From Oscillospiraceae bacterium (GTDB lineage: Bacteria > Bacillota > Clostridia > Oscillospirales > Ruminococcaceae): 64,000 bases of DNA. This document shows, in pieces, positions 10,201 to 18,041 of this stretch (positions are counted from its first letter, which is position 1; the number at the start of each line of letters is the position of its first letter). Under the pieces are notes generated by a model. The model made no database searches. It was not told the origin of the DNA and worked only from the letters and a program-made list of their open reading frames with translations. Position numbers and translations under genes: made by a program. Location of the stretch: positions 62,001 through 126,000 of the forward strand of contig JAFRTG010000032.1 of NCBI GenBank assembly GCA_017427265.1. The letters are read 5' to 3'.

Positions 10201-10560
10201 ATCGGCAATCACCGTGAATGTCACCGGCAGCGTCTCCGGCTGACAGGGCGCCTCTGCAAAAAACGCATTCCGCTGTTCGTCTGCAAGCCCTCGGAGCTCT
10301 GCAGCATCCGCCGCACGGATCAACGTGACAGCAGACGCCGTCCTCTCCCGCTGCTCCCACGTATATGCAGACGAGCAGACCGCACGCAGCATCGGATGCG
10401 CCGCATAGAGCTTCTGCACGGCTGCCTCAAACCGTTCGGGATCAAAGCCGGTGCAGCGAAGCTCATAGGATTCTTTCTCGCGCATCCGCGTACCGTCACC
10501 GTTCACTGTTCTTCCGGAGACATACGCTTTTTGCAGCGCAGTCAGCGGGAACACGTTCAT
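7261..10560 (-). CDS. NRPS: cyclization-adenylation-PCP plus a degenerate second PCP
   Basis: A 1099-residue nonribosomal peptide synthetase. Residues 1-420 are a heterocyclization domain: residues 132-140 (DGLYFDGES) fit DxxxxDxxS, and the opening LTALQKAYVSGR is Cy-like. Residues 430-930 are an adenylation domain (HTSGSTGRPKS at 588-598, YRTGD at 816-820, Lys near 921). A by-eye reading of the specificity pocket is D-M-F-N-M-G-V-V-W-K, between known Cys and Thr codes, in keeping with a Cys/Ser/Thr substrate. PCP1 (945-1015) has GGDS with Ser977. A second carrier-like domain (1025-1095) reads GGSERS, putting Glu1057 where the Ser should be. There is no terminal thioesterase domain; separate thioesterases are encoded upstream. 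The expected step is condensation and ring closure to a thiazoline or oxazoline. Confidence 0.93.
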   Translation of the reverse strand: MNVFPLTALQKAYVSGRTVNGDGTRMREKESYELRCTGFDPERFEAAVQKLYAAHPMLRAVCSSAYTWEQRERTASAVTLIRAADAAELRGLADEQRNAFFAEAPCQPETLPVTFTVIADPERNAVIFTHTDGLYFDGESQGILLRDLEAAYSGEALPEDAGFAVYRDAWEPFAAENTAEADAFWQTHAAALPDAPVLPHESAPAGTYYTAERLLPAALPARLSEIAKSVCLTPFSLLLAIYCKTLERYAESKDFALNLPVSHRPFWEAESQNLIGLFADFTVIGHFHEHGQTVRSLAEQLLRELNIRMEQAPYSGVEILRHASRLQGTNVQVPYTFTSLTDTVQDGNTVFVKKGFRALTGGMHLETILQPMADGVLLTMTGDACCVSRQAAEGIADMFAQTCMQLMQDASVLECSVLPLPEQDAALLRQANDTPVHDVPQTLSGLLHSSLTQRSDAAAAFVNGKTYSYADLMQGAAGIQQAIRCAAPDGGRVGLLLQKGIRPLIAELTCACGGYVFFPIETEQPPEAIAYCIRCAEIRVLVTEQAFADILPQLPADKIVLAEDAAQINGAELIFRELKPDDEAFLIHTSGSTGRPKSIVLRQEGLINCLLHTAELFGISDADTCIAVTNYCHDMSLFDMIFMPAYHGRVVIPDTVSEKDPHRWIEMMLEHGVTVWNSVPAFMEMLLASEDKRLAEAVGHLRCIMLGGDWIRPAMLRQIREMNPAVRMFSVGGPSETTVWNIYHEVTAADLEGSFIPYGKPFPNTAYYILDSDFEPCPVGVRGGMFVAGKGVAKEYAGLPEETARRFLSVNGIRMYRTGDMGMYLPDGSIRILGREDFQVKINGKRIELAGIESAVKQVPGVQLCVVVQAAESKVLAAYFTADRCIGAQELQAVLRASLPPYMIPAHLIQLEEMPLTRNAKPDRKKLAAMPVQHTEKAAEIQFESEIKRKLYEMCCSILEDPALSPDDNFYYMGGDSISAMKLTAAIRKEFGVTPEVYDILNHPTLDEWTDMIAEAKKQLSDDSGETEMQLLDICRMLFPGTELSMADSLFSVGGSERSARMLAASIRSGFGAEIDLYEILSRPFFKDWAAMIKERTNV

Positions 10561-10787
10561 TCTGTCATCCTTTCCGCAATGCCCGATACCGAGCCGAGCT
10601 CATAAAGCTCTGCCAGACTGATTTTCCTTCCGAATGTCCGGCGCAGTTCCATCTGCAGCTTCATCGCATCCATAGATGTGCCGCCGAGCTCCGTAAAGGG
10701 CTGCTCCTCACCGAAGGATTCCGGCAAATCCCGCAAAATGCCGGTAAAGATATCTCTGATTCTTTCAGATGCTTCGCTTTTACTCAT
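10557..10787 (-). CDS. Peptidyl carrier protein
   Basis: A free-standing carrier protein of 76 residues with the motif LGGTSMDAMKL, Ser38 being the phosphopantetheine site. Its stop overlaps the NRPS start (ATGA), and its own start overlaps the end of the stand-alone cyclization gene by eight bases. It probably works with that cyclization protein as a split module. Confidence 0.92.
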   Translation of the reverse strand: MSKSEASERIRDIFTGILRDLPESFGEEQPFTELGGTSMDAMKLQMELRRTFGRKISLAELYELGSVSGIAERMTE

Positions 10788-11886
10788 TTTCCCACACCTC
10801 AGTTATCCTCTTGATATAATGCGCGAACTGCTCCCGAAGGACAGCCTCATCAAACAATCCGTCAGGATAAACCCAGTCCGCGCGCAGACCATGAATCGTT
10901 TCAAAAATCTGACAGTCCACCGCAACCTCCGGTGTCTGCGAGATCATATAGGATACGCCGCCGAGCAGACTCTCAAACATCACCGGAACAAGCGGCACAT
11001 TCTCTGTATACGAAAACACAAACGCAGGCAGATCGCCGGACGGCTTGCTGTTCATCTGTTCCCCGTTCTGCAGCGCCGTGAGCTGTCTTTGCGTATTGTG
11101 CATCAGCGTCCGGATATCAGCACCCGTATCATAAAACAGCGGCACAAACAGCAGCCCGGTCGCATCCGTGACCTTGCCGGCTCTGTCTGCAATGCGGAAC
11201 AGCGGTACATTCAGCACAAAATGCTTTTGCTCCGACATTCTGCTCACCGCCTCACCGAACAGTGTCAGCAGTGCTGCAAATATACCGGTGCCGTCCTGCA
11301 GGCTCTTTTCCCTGATCCGCCGCAGCTCCGGTGCAGAAATCTCAGCCGTCAGCGCCTTGTACCGGCACCCGGACATCTCCGCCGGATTGTGCAGATACGA
11401 CGGATTCGGATAGGTCAGTGTCCTTGCTGCGTAAGCCTGTGCCAGCCGGTCAAGAATGACCTGAAAGCCGTAAACATCGCACATCAGCAGATCCAGATCG
11501 AAAATGAGCTTTGCTCGGCGGTCAGGCATCTGCACAAGCATCAGCCCGCAGAGATGACCTTCCTCTGCCCGCATTTTCCGATGCGAAAAGCTCTGCCGGA
11601 TTTTTTCAGTCTCCGCTTCGGCAAAATCCGCAGTTTTCCCTGAAAAATCAAAATACAGCACGCGATCCGTCAGCGGGGTATCCGCAAGCTCAGCGGTGCC
11701 GTCATTCCGGATACGCTGCCGCATCGCCGGCTCATGCTGCACGACATCCGACCATGCTTCCTGAAGGATACCGCAGTCAATTTCAGCGCCGTCAAATTCC
11801 AGATATACATGACATGCTGTTCCGCCGAGATGCGACTGTTTTTCGCGTCCGATCAGATAGGCTTCCTGCACAGCCGTCAGTTTCAT
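10780..11886 (-). CDS. Stand-alone NRPS heterocyclization-type condensation protein
   Basis: This 368-residue protein starts with LTAVQEAYLIGR and continues with a GG..CHVYLEFDG segment, a beginning typical of Cy domains in yersiniabactin and pyochelin synthetases. Its core motif (residues 132-140, DLLMCDVYG) matches DxxxxDxxS except that the last Ser is Gly. It is about 60 residues shorter than usual Cy domains. It could build a second heterocycle or only condense. It is co-translated with the carrier protein downstream and the aryl-AMP ligase upstream (four-base overlap). Confidence 0.85.
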   Translation of the reverse strand: MKLTAVQEAYLIGREKQSHLGGTACHVYLEFDGAEIDCGILQEAWSDVVQHEPAMRQRIRNDGTAELADTPLTDRVLYFDFSGKTADFAEAETEKIRQSFSHRKMRAEEGHLCGLMLVQMPDRRAKLIFDLDLLMCDVYGFQVILDRLAQAYAARTLTYPNPSYLHNPAEMSGCRYKALTAEISAPELRRIREKSLQDGTGIFAALLTLFGEAVSRMSEQKHFVLNVPLFRIADRAGKVTDATGLLFVPLFYDTGADIRTLMHNTQRQLTALQNGEQMNSKPSGDLPAFVFSYTENVPLVPVMFESLLGGVSYMISQTPEVAVDCQIFETIHGLRADWVYPDGLFDEAVLREQFAHYIKRITEVWENE

Positions 11887-13442
11887 GATTGTTCCTCCCG
11901 TCCGAGCATTCGCAGCAGCTCGTTTTTATCAACCTTTCCGACCGGTGTAAGCGGCAGCGCATCCGTCAGCCGAAGCATGTCCGGCAGATAAAAATCCGAA
12001 ACCTGCTCACTTTTCAGAAATGCGTGCAGCTCCTGCAGTGTCAGCGGCTTCTCCGTCACCGCCCAGACACAGATTTTCTGTCCCAGCTCCGCATCCGGAA
12101 CACCGATCACGGCACACTCCAGCACATCGTCGGAGCGGCAGATCCACTCCTCCAGTGCAGCCGGCATAATCTTTTCACCGGCGCGGTTGATCTGCTCGCG
12201 CACCCGGCCGAGTATCCGGATATTGCCCGCAGGTGTACGCAGAGCACGGTCACCGGTGAGGTAATAACCCTCGCTGTTGAAGGAGCGGCGGTTCGCCTCC
12301 GGATTCTCATAGTATCCGGTAATCGTATACGGCCCGCGCACAATAATCTCACCCGCAGTACCGTCCGGAACATCATTGCCGTCAGCATCGACAATCCGGT
12401 ACGTATCCTCCGGCGCGGAAGGTGTCCCCTGATCGTGCCAGCGCACCGCTTCCGGTGCATCACGGTCTGTCATGAAGGTCATGCCTTCGCTCATGCCGAA
12501 TACCTGTATCACCGTGCAGCCCATCAGCCGCTCTGCCGCAGCAGCCTCCTCCGGCCTGAACATCGCACCGCCGACCATCACATACCGCAGCGACGATACA
12601 TCATCGTCAGCGAACAGATTCCGGTAACGGATACACATATTCACCAGCGCCGGAACAAGACTGGTAATCGTTGCGCCGTAACGCTCAACATTCGAGAAAA
12701 ACTCTGTCATATCCGGATATTTCTGCATTACAACCGTTCCGCCGCACATCAGCGTCCCGATGATTCCCGGCGTGCCGAGCGCAAAGTTATGCGCCGCCGG
12801 CAGAATATTCAGCATCACGCTTTTCTCCGAAAGATCCGCACGCAAAGCCGTCACATATGCATTGTAGAGATAATCACGGTGCGTGCGCGGAATCAGCTTC
12901 GGAATGCCGGTCGTACCGCCGGACAGCGAAAGAAACGCAAGGTCATCCGCAGACGGAAGTTCCGTTGCGGCTTGTTCGCGTTCCGATGCAGCGTCATCTT
13001 TTTCAGAGATCAGGGCTTCCAATTCGTCCTCAAAAAACAGACGGTCCGTGCAGCCGTACTGCTCTGCAAGCTGACGGGCATTTTCTTCATAGCTGTATTT
13101 CAGATAGCGCCGTGTGAAGATCATCGCGGCAGGCTCTGCATTCCGGCAGATTCCGCCGATCACAATTTCCTTATGCGCAGGCAGGCACAAAATCGGAACA
13201 GCGCCGATGCGCGACAACGCAAAGAAAACCGCCGGAAACCAGACGGTGTTGGTCATTTGCATGATAACGCGGCAGCCGCGGACAATGCCCCGTTTCCGGA
13301 ACATGTCCGCCAGCGTCAGCGCTTTTTTGTATAACTGCCGGTAGCTCCATGCAGTCTGACCGTCCGTTACCGCGATATGCTCCTGATACCGCCCGCTCCA
13401 TTCCCGGAGCGCTGCATCCAGTGTCAGATTCGCAGTTCCCAT
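11883..13442 (-). CDS. Aryl-acid AMP ligase (DhbE/EntE-like)
   Basis: An AMP-forming ligase of 519 residues. The nucleotide motif SGGTTGIPK (174-182) is followed by LIPRTH, and the substrate-site segment LPAAHNFALGTPG (214-226) closely resembles the AHNYPLSSPG segment of 2,3-dihydroxybenzoate and salicylate ligases such as DhbE, EntE and YbtE. The catalytic lysine is in the C-terminal GKVDKNELL. The aryl-pocket Tyr and Ser are Phe and Thr here, so the acid may differ. No chorismate-derived aryl acid genes (isochorismate synthase, EntA, EntB, salicylate synthase) occur in the window. It probably loads a carboxylic acid starter onto one of the free carrier proteins. Confidence 0.87.
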   Translation of the reverse strand: MGTANLTLDAALREWSGRYQEHIAVTDGQTAWSYRQLYKKALTLADMFRKRGIVRGCRVIMQMTNTVWFPAVFFALSRIGAVPILCLPAHKEIVIGGICRNAEPAAMIFTRRYLKYSYEENARQLAEQYGCTDRLFFEDELEALISEKDDAASEREQAATELPSADDLAFLSLSGGTTGIPKLIPRTHRDYLYNAYVTALRADLSEKSVMLNILPAAHNFALGTPGIIGTLMCGGTVVMQKYPDMTEFFSNVERYGATITSLVPALVNMCIRYRNLFADDDVSSLRYVMVGGAMFRPEEAAAAERLMGCTVIQVFGMSEGMTFMTDRDAPEAVRWHDQGTPSAPEDTYRIVDADGNDVPDGTAGEIIVRGPYTITGYYENPEANRRSFNSEGYYLTGDRALRTPAGNIRILGRVREQINRAGEKIMPAALEEWICRSDDVLECAVIGVPDAELGQKICVWAVTEKPLTLQELHAFLKSEQVSDFYLPDMLRLTDALPLTPVGKVDKNELLRMLGREEQS

Positions 13443-13443
13443 A

Positions 13444-13695
13444 TCACTGCTGCATTTTGCGCACGATTGTCTCCGTCATCGAATTGACAGAGACAGGCTC
13501 AGCCAGATTGACCTCATCTGCCAGCGTCACCTGAAAATAATCCTGGCAGGAAAGGTAAAGCTGTACGATAATGATGCTGTCCGCGCCGAGATCCTCATAG
13601 AGCAGCGCATCCTCATCAATCTCACTCTGCTCCAGTCCCATCAGCTCATGCAGCAGATCCTTGATTTTTGTTTTGATTTCTTCTCTTGCAGCCAT
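13444..13695 (-). CDS. Acyl carrier protein
   Basis: A free-standing carrier protein of 83 residues with the motif EDLGADSIIIVQL; Ser40 is the phosphopantetheine site. It lies between the two AMP-forming ligase genes, with one base of overlap to the upstream ligase and one base between its stop and the next start, so it is probably the acceptor of one of the two adenylated acids. Confidence 0.93.
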   Translation of the reverse strand: MAAREEIKTKIKDLLHELMGLEQSEIDEDALLYEDLGADSIIIVQLYLSCQDYFQVTLADEVNLAEPVSVNSMTETIVRKMQQ

Positions 13696-15320
13696 TACGA
13701 TTTCCGTTTTCCTTTCATTGTAATCTCGCGCATCGCATCCTCAAGTTTGCTGCGGGATTCGATTTCATTGAGCATATCCTTCTTGGAGACCTCACCCTTC
13801 AGCGTTTTCGGCAGCGGATCGCGGAACACCATCACAGCGGCAAGGCGCTTGTAATGCGGCAACTCTCCGTTTCGCTTCTGAATCGCCCGGAACAGCTCAG
13901 ACTCCTCAAAGTTCTCATAGCTGTTCGCCGTATACAGCACCAGAACCGGCTCGTCGTCAATGCCGATAAAGCAGAACTGATCGGTCATGGTTTCCAGCAG
14001 GGAGAAATCCTCCTCCAGCTCCTCCGGATAGATGTTCTCGCCGGAATCGTTTACGATCATATTGCTGCATCTGCCCTGATAAAACAGGATGCCGTCCTTG
14101 ATCGTAAAGACATCGCCCGTGCGGTACATCTCGCCGAACCGTTCGATACGCGGAACAAATTCTCCGTGCTCCAGAATGCCGCTGTAAATGCACTTGTTGC
14201 CCAGAACAGCAAGCTCGCCCGTGCCTTCATCCGTGATCGAGCCGTCCTCCTGAACAATCTTTGTGATGTGGCCGTTCATCGCCGCACCGGAATACTCGCC
14301 GGGGATTCCCATATCAGGCTCCGTATTGAAATACCCGATGCTGACACAGCCGCCGATCTCGGTTCCGCCGTAAGCATTGGAGAGGCAGAAGCCGGTAGAA
14401 TTGACTGTATTTTTGAAGTCGGCATCAATCCGCGCACCGCCGATCATACCGTGCGTGAACTGCTCACCGAAGAATTCCCGGAATGTTTCCGGAGAGACTG
14501 CGCCGTACTTGTTCTGATAAATGCGGAAGATCGCCTTCCAGAGCGCAGGAACACCGTAGGTAAACCAGATCCGTTCGCGTTTGATCGCTTCCGTCAGTTC
14601 CAGAACGCCGTTGTTTTTCGGGAATACCATCGTGCAGCCCTGTCCCCAGAAGATCATCGGAACCTCAAAGCCGAAGATATGCCGCATCGGAAGCGTCACC
14701 AGCACGCGCGTCTCATGCGTCGGAATGTTCCACAGCGACTGCACAACCTCCGGAGATGCAAACGTGAAATTCTTGATGTTCTTCTGAATCTGCAGGATGA
14801 TTTCCGCATTGAACACGATCGTTTTGGCCGCACTCGATGTACCGGATGTGCAGACACACATCTGCGTTTCCCAGCAAACATGTTCCGGCTTGCCGGTTTC
14901 GGCAGCGGTCACATCCGCAAAGGAAATATCCCGCAGTCCTTCCGTTTCAAGCGGCGCATAGCTGATGATTGCAGCAAGATTGCCCATTTCCATCACACGC
15001 TTCAGACCGTTTCCGGCAATGTTCTCATCCACGCTCATGACCTTGTAGCCGATCATTTCCAGCGCCAGAAAAACCGGAAGCCAGTATACATGTGTTCTGT
15101 GGCGCAGCGCGATCCATCTGCCCTTTTCGATTCCCGCAAGCTCTTTTTCCAACGCTGCCGCAATAGCCTCGATCTTTGCGATATATTCATCACGGCTGAA
15201 GATGCGTTTTTCGTTGTTCTCATAGCATTCGGCAATCGGATAATCATTCGGGAATCCGAGAATCGAATGTGCGTAAAGCTCCTCAAAGGTATGTTTTACA
15301 TTGTTTCTGTCGTACTGCAT
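13695..15320 (-). CDS. AMP-forming acyl ligase
   Basis: This 541-residue member of the adenylate-forming family has the nucleotide motif CTSGTSSAAKT (157-167), NAYGGTEIGG in the A5 region, YRTGD and a C-terminal KGEVSKK carrying the probable catalytic lysine. It has no carrier domain. It is only remotely like the aryl ligase next to it and closer to the general acyl-CoA/acyl-ACP ligases found with free carrier proteins. It likely charges the carrier protein encoded at 13444-13695 with a second acid. The Shine-Dalgarno sequence is weak. Confidence 0.85.
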   Translation of the reverse strand: MQYDRNNVKHTFEELYAHSILGFPNDYPIAECYENNEKRIFSRDEYIAKIEAIAAALEKELAGIEKGRWIALRHRTHVYWLPVFLALEMIGYKVMSVDENIAGNGLKRVMEMGNLAAIISYAPLETEGLRDISFADVTAAETGKPEHVCWETQMCVCTSGTSSAAKTIVFNAEIILQIQKNIKNFTFASPEVVQSLWNIPTHETRVLVTLPMRHIFGFEVPMIFWGQGCTMVFPKNNGVLELTEAIKRERIWFTYGVPALWKAIFRIYQNKYGAVSPETFREFFGEQFTHGMIGGARIDADFKNTVNSTGFCLSNAYGGTEIGGCVSIGYFNTEPDMGIPGEYSGAAMNGHITKIVQEDGSITDEGTGELAVLGNKCIYSGILEHGEFVPRIERFGEMYRTGDVFTIKDGILFYQGRCSNMIVNDSGENIYPEELEEDFSLLETMTDQFCFIGIDDEPVLVLYTANSYENFEESELFRAIQKRNGELPHYKRLAAVMVFRDPLPKTLKGEVSKKDMLNEIESRSKLEDAMREITMKGKRKS

Positions 15321-15350
15321 GAATCTACTCGCTTTCTAATATTGATTTTC

Positions 15351-16367
15351 TTAAAATACGGCCGATACAACGCCCATATTGGCGCCGACCGCGCCGCCGA
15401 GCATCAGCAGTTTCCCGCCGCGCTGCAGAACACCTTTTTCAGCCGCCCAGCAAGCCATGATCGGAATATTAGCCGAACCGACATTGCCTGTTTCCTGCAC
15501 GATCTCCGGCAGTTTTTCAAAGCTGATCCCGATGATATTGCGGATATTCTTTGTGATCCATTTTGCGACCTGACTGACCAGAACGCAGTCAATATCGCTG
15601 CTGACCCAGCCGCTTTTTTCCATGACAGCCGGAATAAAGTTTCTGGTCACATCCTGATGCATGTCGATCAGCTTTTTTGTCGTTCCGGGAATATACATTT
15701 TCGACTGATCCGCCGGATAAATGACGCCGCCTCCCCAGATCACATTGTTGTTCCACATGGCCGGAACTGTCTGAAAGCGGGACGCAACGATTCCCTGTGT
15801 GCCGCCCGGCTCCGCCTTCGTGAGGATGAATGCGCCGCCGCCGTCACCGACCGAAAGCGCAGCAGTACCTCTTTGCAGAAGCTCCTCTTTATTATCGTAG
15901 TCAAATTTCGTCCACCGGGAGAGTGCCTCGCCGGCAACAACCAGCACATTTTCAGCCTTGCCGGACGCGATCAGACTGTCCGCGACATCCACGCCGCTCA
16001 TAAAAGCATTGCAGGCATTTTTAATATCAAATGAATATGCATTGCGGATATTCATTTTATCCATCACGACATTGACAGTCGCCGGTTCTGCAAAATCCTG
16101 CGTAATGGAGCAGAACAGAACCGCATCAATATCCTGCGGCTGCATACCGGCATGTTCCAGTGCCTTCATGCCGGCCTTTGCGGCAATATCCGAACAATGC
16201 TCATTTTCCGCTGCATAATGGCGGCGTTCGCAGCCGGTCAGCATACGCACCAGTCCCGGCTTTACGCCGAACCGGGAATAGCCCGCCATCTCCTCGATTT
16301 CCTCACTGGTATAAACCTTCTCCGGCAGATACATTCCGATGCCGGCAATTTTGCTGTAAATACTCAT
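15351..16367 (-). CDS. Beta-ketoacyl-ACP synthase III-like enzyme
   Basis: A 338-residue thiolase-fold protein of the FabH/KAS III type. The active Cys119 is in KNACNAF and Asn295 in TGNVGSA, but the position of the catalytic His is Gln266 (VSQVAKW where FabH has VPHQAN). That change argues against normal decarboxylative condensation and for acyl transfer or another Claisen-type reaction on a carrier-bound unit. A longer frame begins at 16451 inside the neighbouring thioesterase gene; the GGAAGGGA motif before 16367 decides the start MSIYSK. It lies between thioesterase and ligase genes of the operon. Confidence 0.87.
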   Translation of the reverse strand: MSIYSKIAGIGMYLPEKVYTSEEIEEMAGYSRFGVKPGLVRMLTGCERRHYAAENEHCSDIAAKAGMKALEHAGMQPQDIDAVLFCSITQDFAEPATVNVVMDKMNIRNAYSFDIKNACNAFMSGVDVADSLIASGKAENVLVVAGEALSRWTKFDYDNKEELLQRGTAALSVGDGGGAFILTKAEPGGTQGIVASRFQTVPAMWNNNVIWGGGVIYPADQSKMYIPGTTKKLIDMHQDVTRNFIPAVMEKSGWVSSDIDCVLVSQVAKWITKNIRNIIGISFEKLPEIVQETGNVGSANIPIMACWAAEKGVLQRGGKLLMLGGAVGANMGVVSAVF

Positions 16368-16389
16368 ATATTTTCCCTTCCGGACAGTG

Positions 16390-17124
16390 TCAGGCAGCAG
16401 TCCCGGCTGCCTTGTGCAGTGCTTTTCGGATGCAGCTGCGCAGATATGCAATCAGCTCATCCTTCTTTTCATTCAGATAAAAATGTCCGCCCTCAAATTC
16501 TCTGATCCCGTAGCAGATGTCGAAACAGTCCCGCCACCAGACAAGATCCTCCGATGCAAATTCAATGTCGTCTTTTCCGTACAGAACCACGCCGGCAGGC
16601 AGCCTGTGCACAGGCGGCTCATGCCCCGGATCGTATGTTTGCAGCACGCGAAGATCCGCGATGCAGAGATCCGTGAAATAGCGCAGCGCTTCCGGATGTT
16701 CCCACATATGCTCCGGCAGTCCGCCCAGCTTTTTCAGAAACGCGACGCCCTCTTCTTCGCAGCATCTGTAATGCTCCGGATCGACCTTGCACGGCGGCTT
16801 CTGTCCCGAAATCATCAGCAGCTTCGGCGGATTCTGCCAGCGCTCCTGAAGCAGCACGGCCGTTTCATACGCTACAAACGCACCGAAGCTGTGGCCGAAG
16901 AACATGTAGTCCTCGGCGCCGTCCCGCAGAATGCCGTGCTGCAGTTCCTCTGCGATGCTGTCGGCAGCGTCTGCGAACGATTTGTAATGCGGAATCTTAG
17001 ACTTTGTTGCACGCAGCGGATACTCGTACAGAACGACCTCATCTACGCCCTCAAAGCCGGCCTTTTTCAGAAATGTGTAATAAAAGGAAAGACCGCCCGC
17101 ATGCGGAAAGCAGATCAGCTTCAT
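16390..17124 (-). CDS. Type II thioesterase (alpha/beta hydrolase)
   Basis: This 244-residue protein is of the GrsT/YbtT/RifR type: FPHAGG near the N-terminus, nucleophile motif GHSFG with Ser79, and a C-terminal EGGHF carrying the catalytic His. Such enzymes clear wrongly primed or stalled carrier domains in NRPS and PKS assembly lines. It sits three bases downstream of a second, Cys-type thioesterase gene. Confidence 0.92.
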   Translation of the reverse strand: MKLICFPHAGGLSFYYTFLKKAGFEGVDEVVLYEYPLRATKSKIPHYKSFADAADSIAEELQHGILRDGAEDYMFFGHSFGAFVAYETAVLLQERWQNPPKLLMISGQKPPCKVDPEHYRCCEEEGVAFLKKLGGLPEHMWEHPEALRYFTDLCIADLRVLQTYDPGHEPPVHRLPAGVVLYGKDDIEFASEDLVWWRDCFDICYGIREFEGGHFYLNEKKDELIAYLRSCIRKALHKAAGTAA

Positions 17125-17127
17125 GTT

Positions 17128-18003
17128 TTACGCTCCGTTTCCGGCCATAAATTCCTGCGCGACCCTGTTCACAATCGGCACGCAGTTTTTATAGCCATCT
17201 ACCATAATCAAATGCCCGCCGTCGATTACCTCGATCCGGAAGTCCTTGCCCGCAACATGTTCCCAGCAGCGCATATCCTCCAGCGGTGTCATGGTATCGC
17301 GGTCGCCTGCCAGAACCGTGACATCCGTATCCACTTTGAAATATTCGCGCGGATTGTTCTGATAGCTGGATACGATCGTCTGGTCAACATCAAACAACGA
17401 CATGGTATGATTGGCAAATTCAAAGGATTTCAGCTGATTGACAATATCCGCGCTTTCCATTTCCTCATCGGAATAAATCTGCTCCGGGCGAACCGGAACA
17501 TATTTGCCGTTTTCCGCATAATTCCGGAAGCACTGTTCGGTATACTTTTTGCAGAATGCTTCAATCATTCCGCGGTCCTCAAAAACATGCTCCGGGAAAT
17601 AGCGTTCCAGCACCTCGATCATCTCCGGCTGCCGTCTGACATCAGAGAACAGCGAGGTTGCATAGGTATTGCCGTCCGGCGGATCACTGGCGCAGTAGAA
17701 CACATGAAACGGCCGCTTCAGATTGTTCTGAATAATGCGGCGGTACAGCTCATAGCTCGCCACCGAACCGAAGCAATACCCCATAATCATGTAATCGTCA
17801 TCCGGCTTCAGCTGTGTCAGCAGATTGCGGTAAAGATCGTCCGCAACCTCATCCATTGTCCGGAAGGGCTGCTCCTTCCGGCGCAGCCCGCGCCCCGCAA
17901 TCTCAAGCAAGCAGAGCTTGATCTGCGGATCAAGCAGCTTTGCCCACGGCAGATACGCCAGTGCCGAAGCAGCACCGCCCGGCACACAAAACAGTTTCAC
18001 CAT
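17128..18003 (-). CDS. Thioesterase-like alpha/beta hydrolase with Cys nucleophile
   Basis: This 291-residue member of the NRPS thioesterase family starts with FCVPGGAAS. The nucleophile motif is GYCFG, placing Cys77 where a Ser is usual; the acid (AGDRD) and His (DGGH) positions look intact. Cys-type thioesterase domains are known from some assembly lines that form strained rings or amides. Since the operon also encodes a normal Ser-type editing thioesterase, this one may be the product-releasing enzyme. That assignment is inference. Confidence 0.88.
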   Translation of the reverse strand: MVKLFCVPGGAASALAYLPWAKLLDPQIKLCLLEIAGRGLRRKEQPFRTMDEVADDLYRNLLTQLKPDDDYMIMGYCFGSVASYELYRRIIQNNLKRPFHVFYCASDPPDGNTYATSLFSDVRRQPEMIEVLERYFPEHVFEDRGMIEAFCKKYTEQCFRNYAENGKYVPVRPEQIYSDEEMESADIVNQLKSFEFANHTMSLFDVDQTIVSSYQNNPREYFKVDTDVTVLAGDRDTMTPLEDMRCWEHVAGKDFRIEVIDGGHLIMVDGYKNCVPIVNRVAQEFMAGNGA

Positions 18004-18041
18004 TCTTGTAGTTTTCCTTTCTGATACGCCTCTGAAATGCT

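Noticed and set aside
13686-16034. A very long open frame (782 codons) on the plus strand
   Set aside because: It is antisense to the acyl ligase and KAS III genes, has no recognisable domain and a Cys/Arg/His-rich composition typical of the reverse of real coding DNA.
16387-18024. A 545-codon plus-strand open frame
   Set aside because: Antisense to both thioesterase genes; low-quality composition and no domains.
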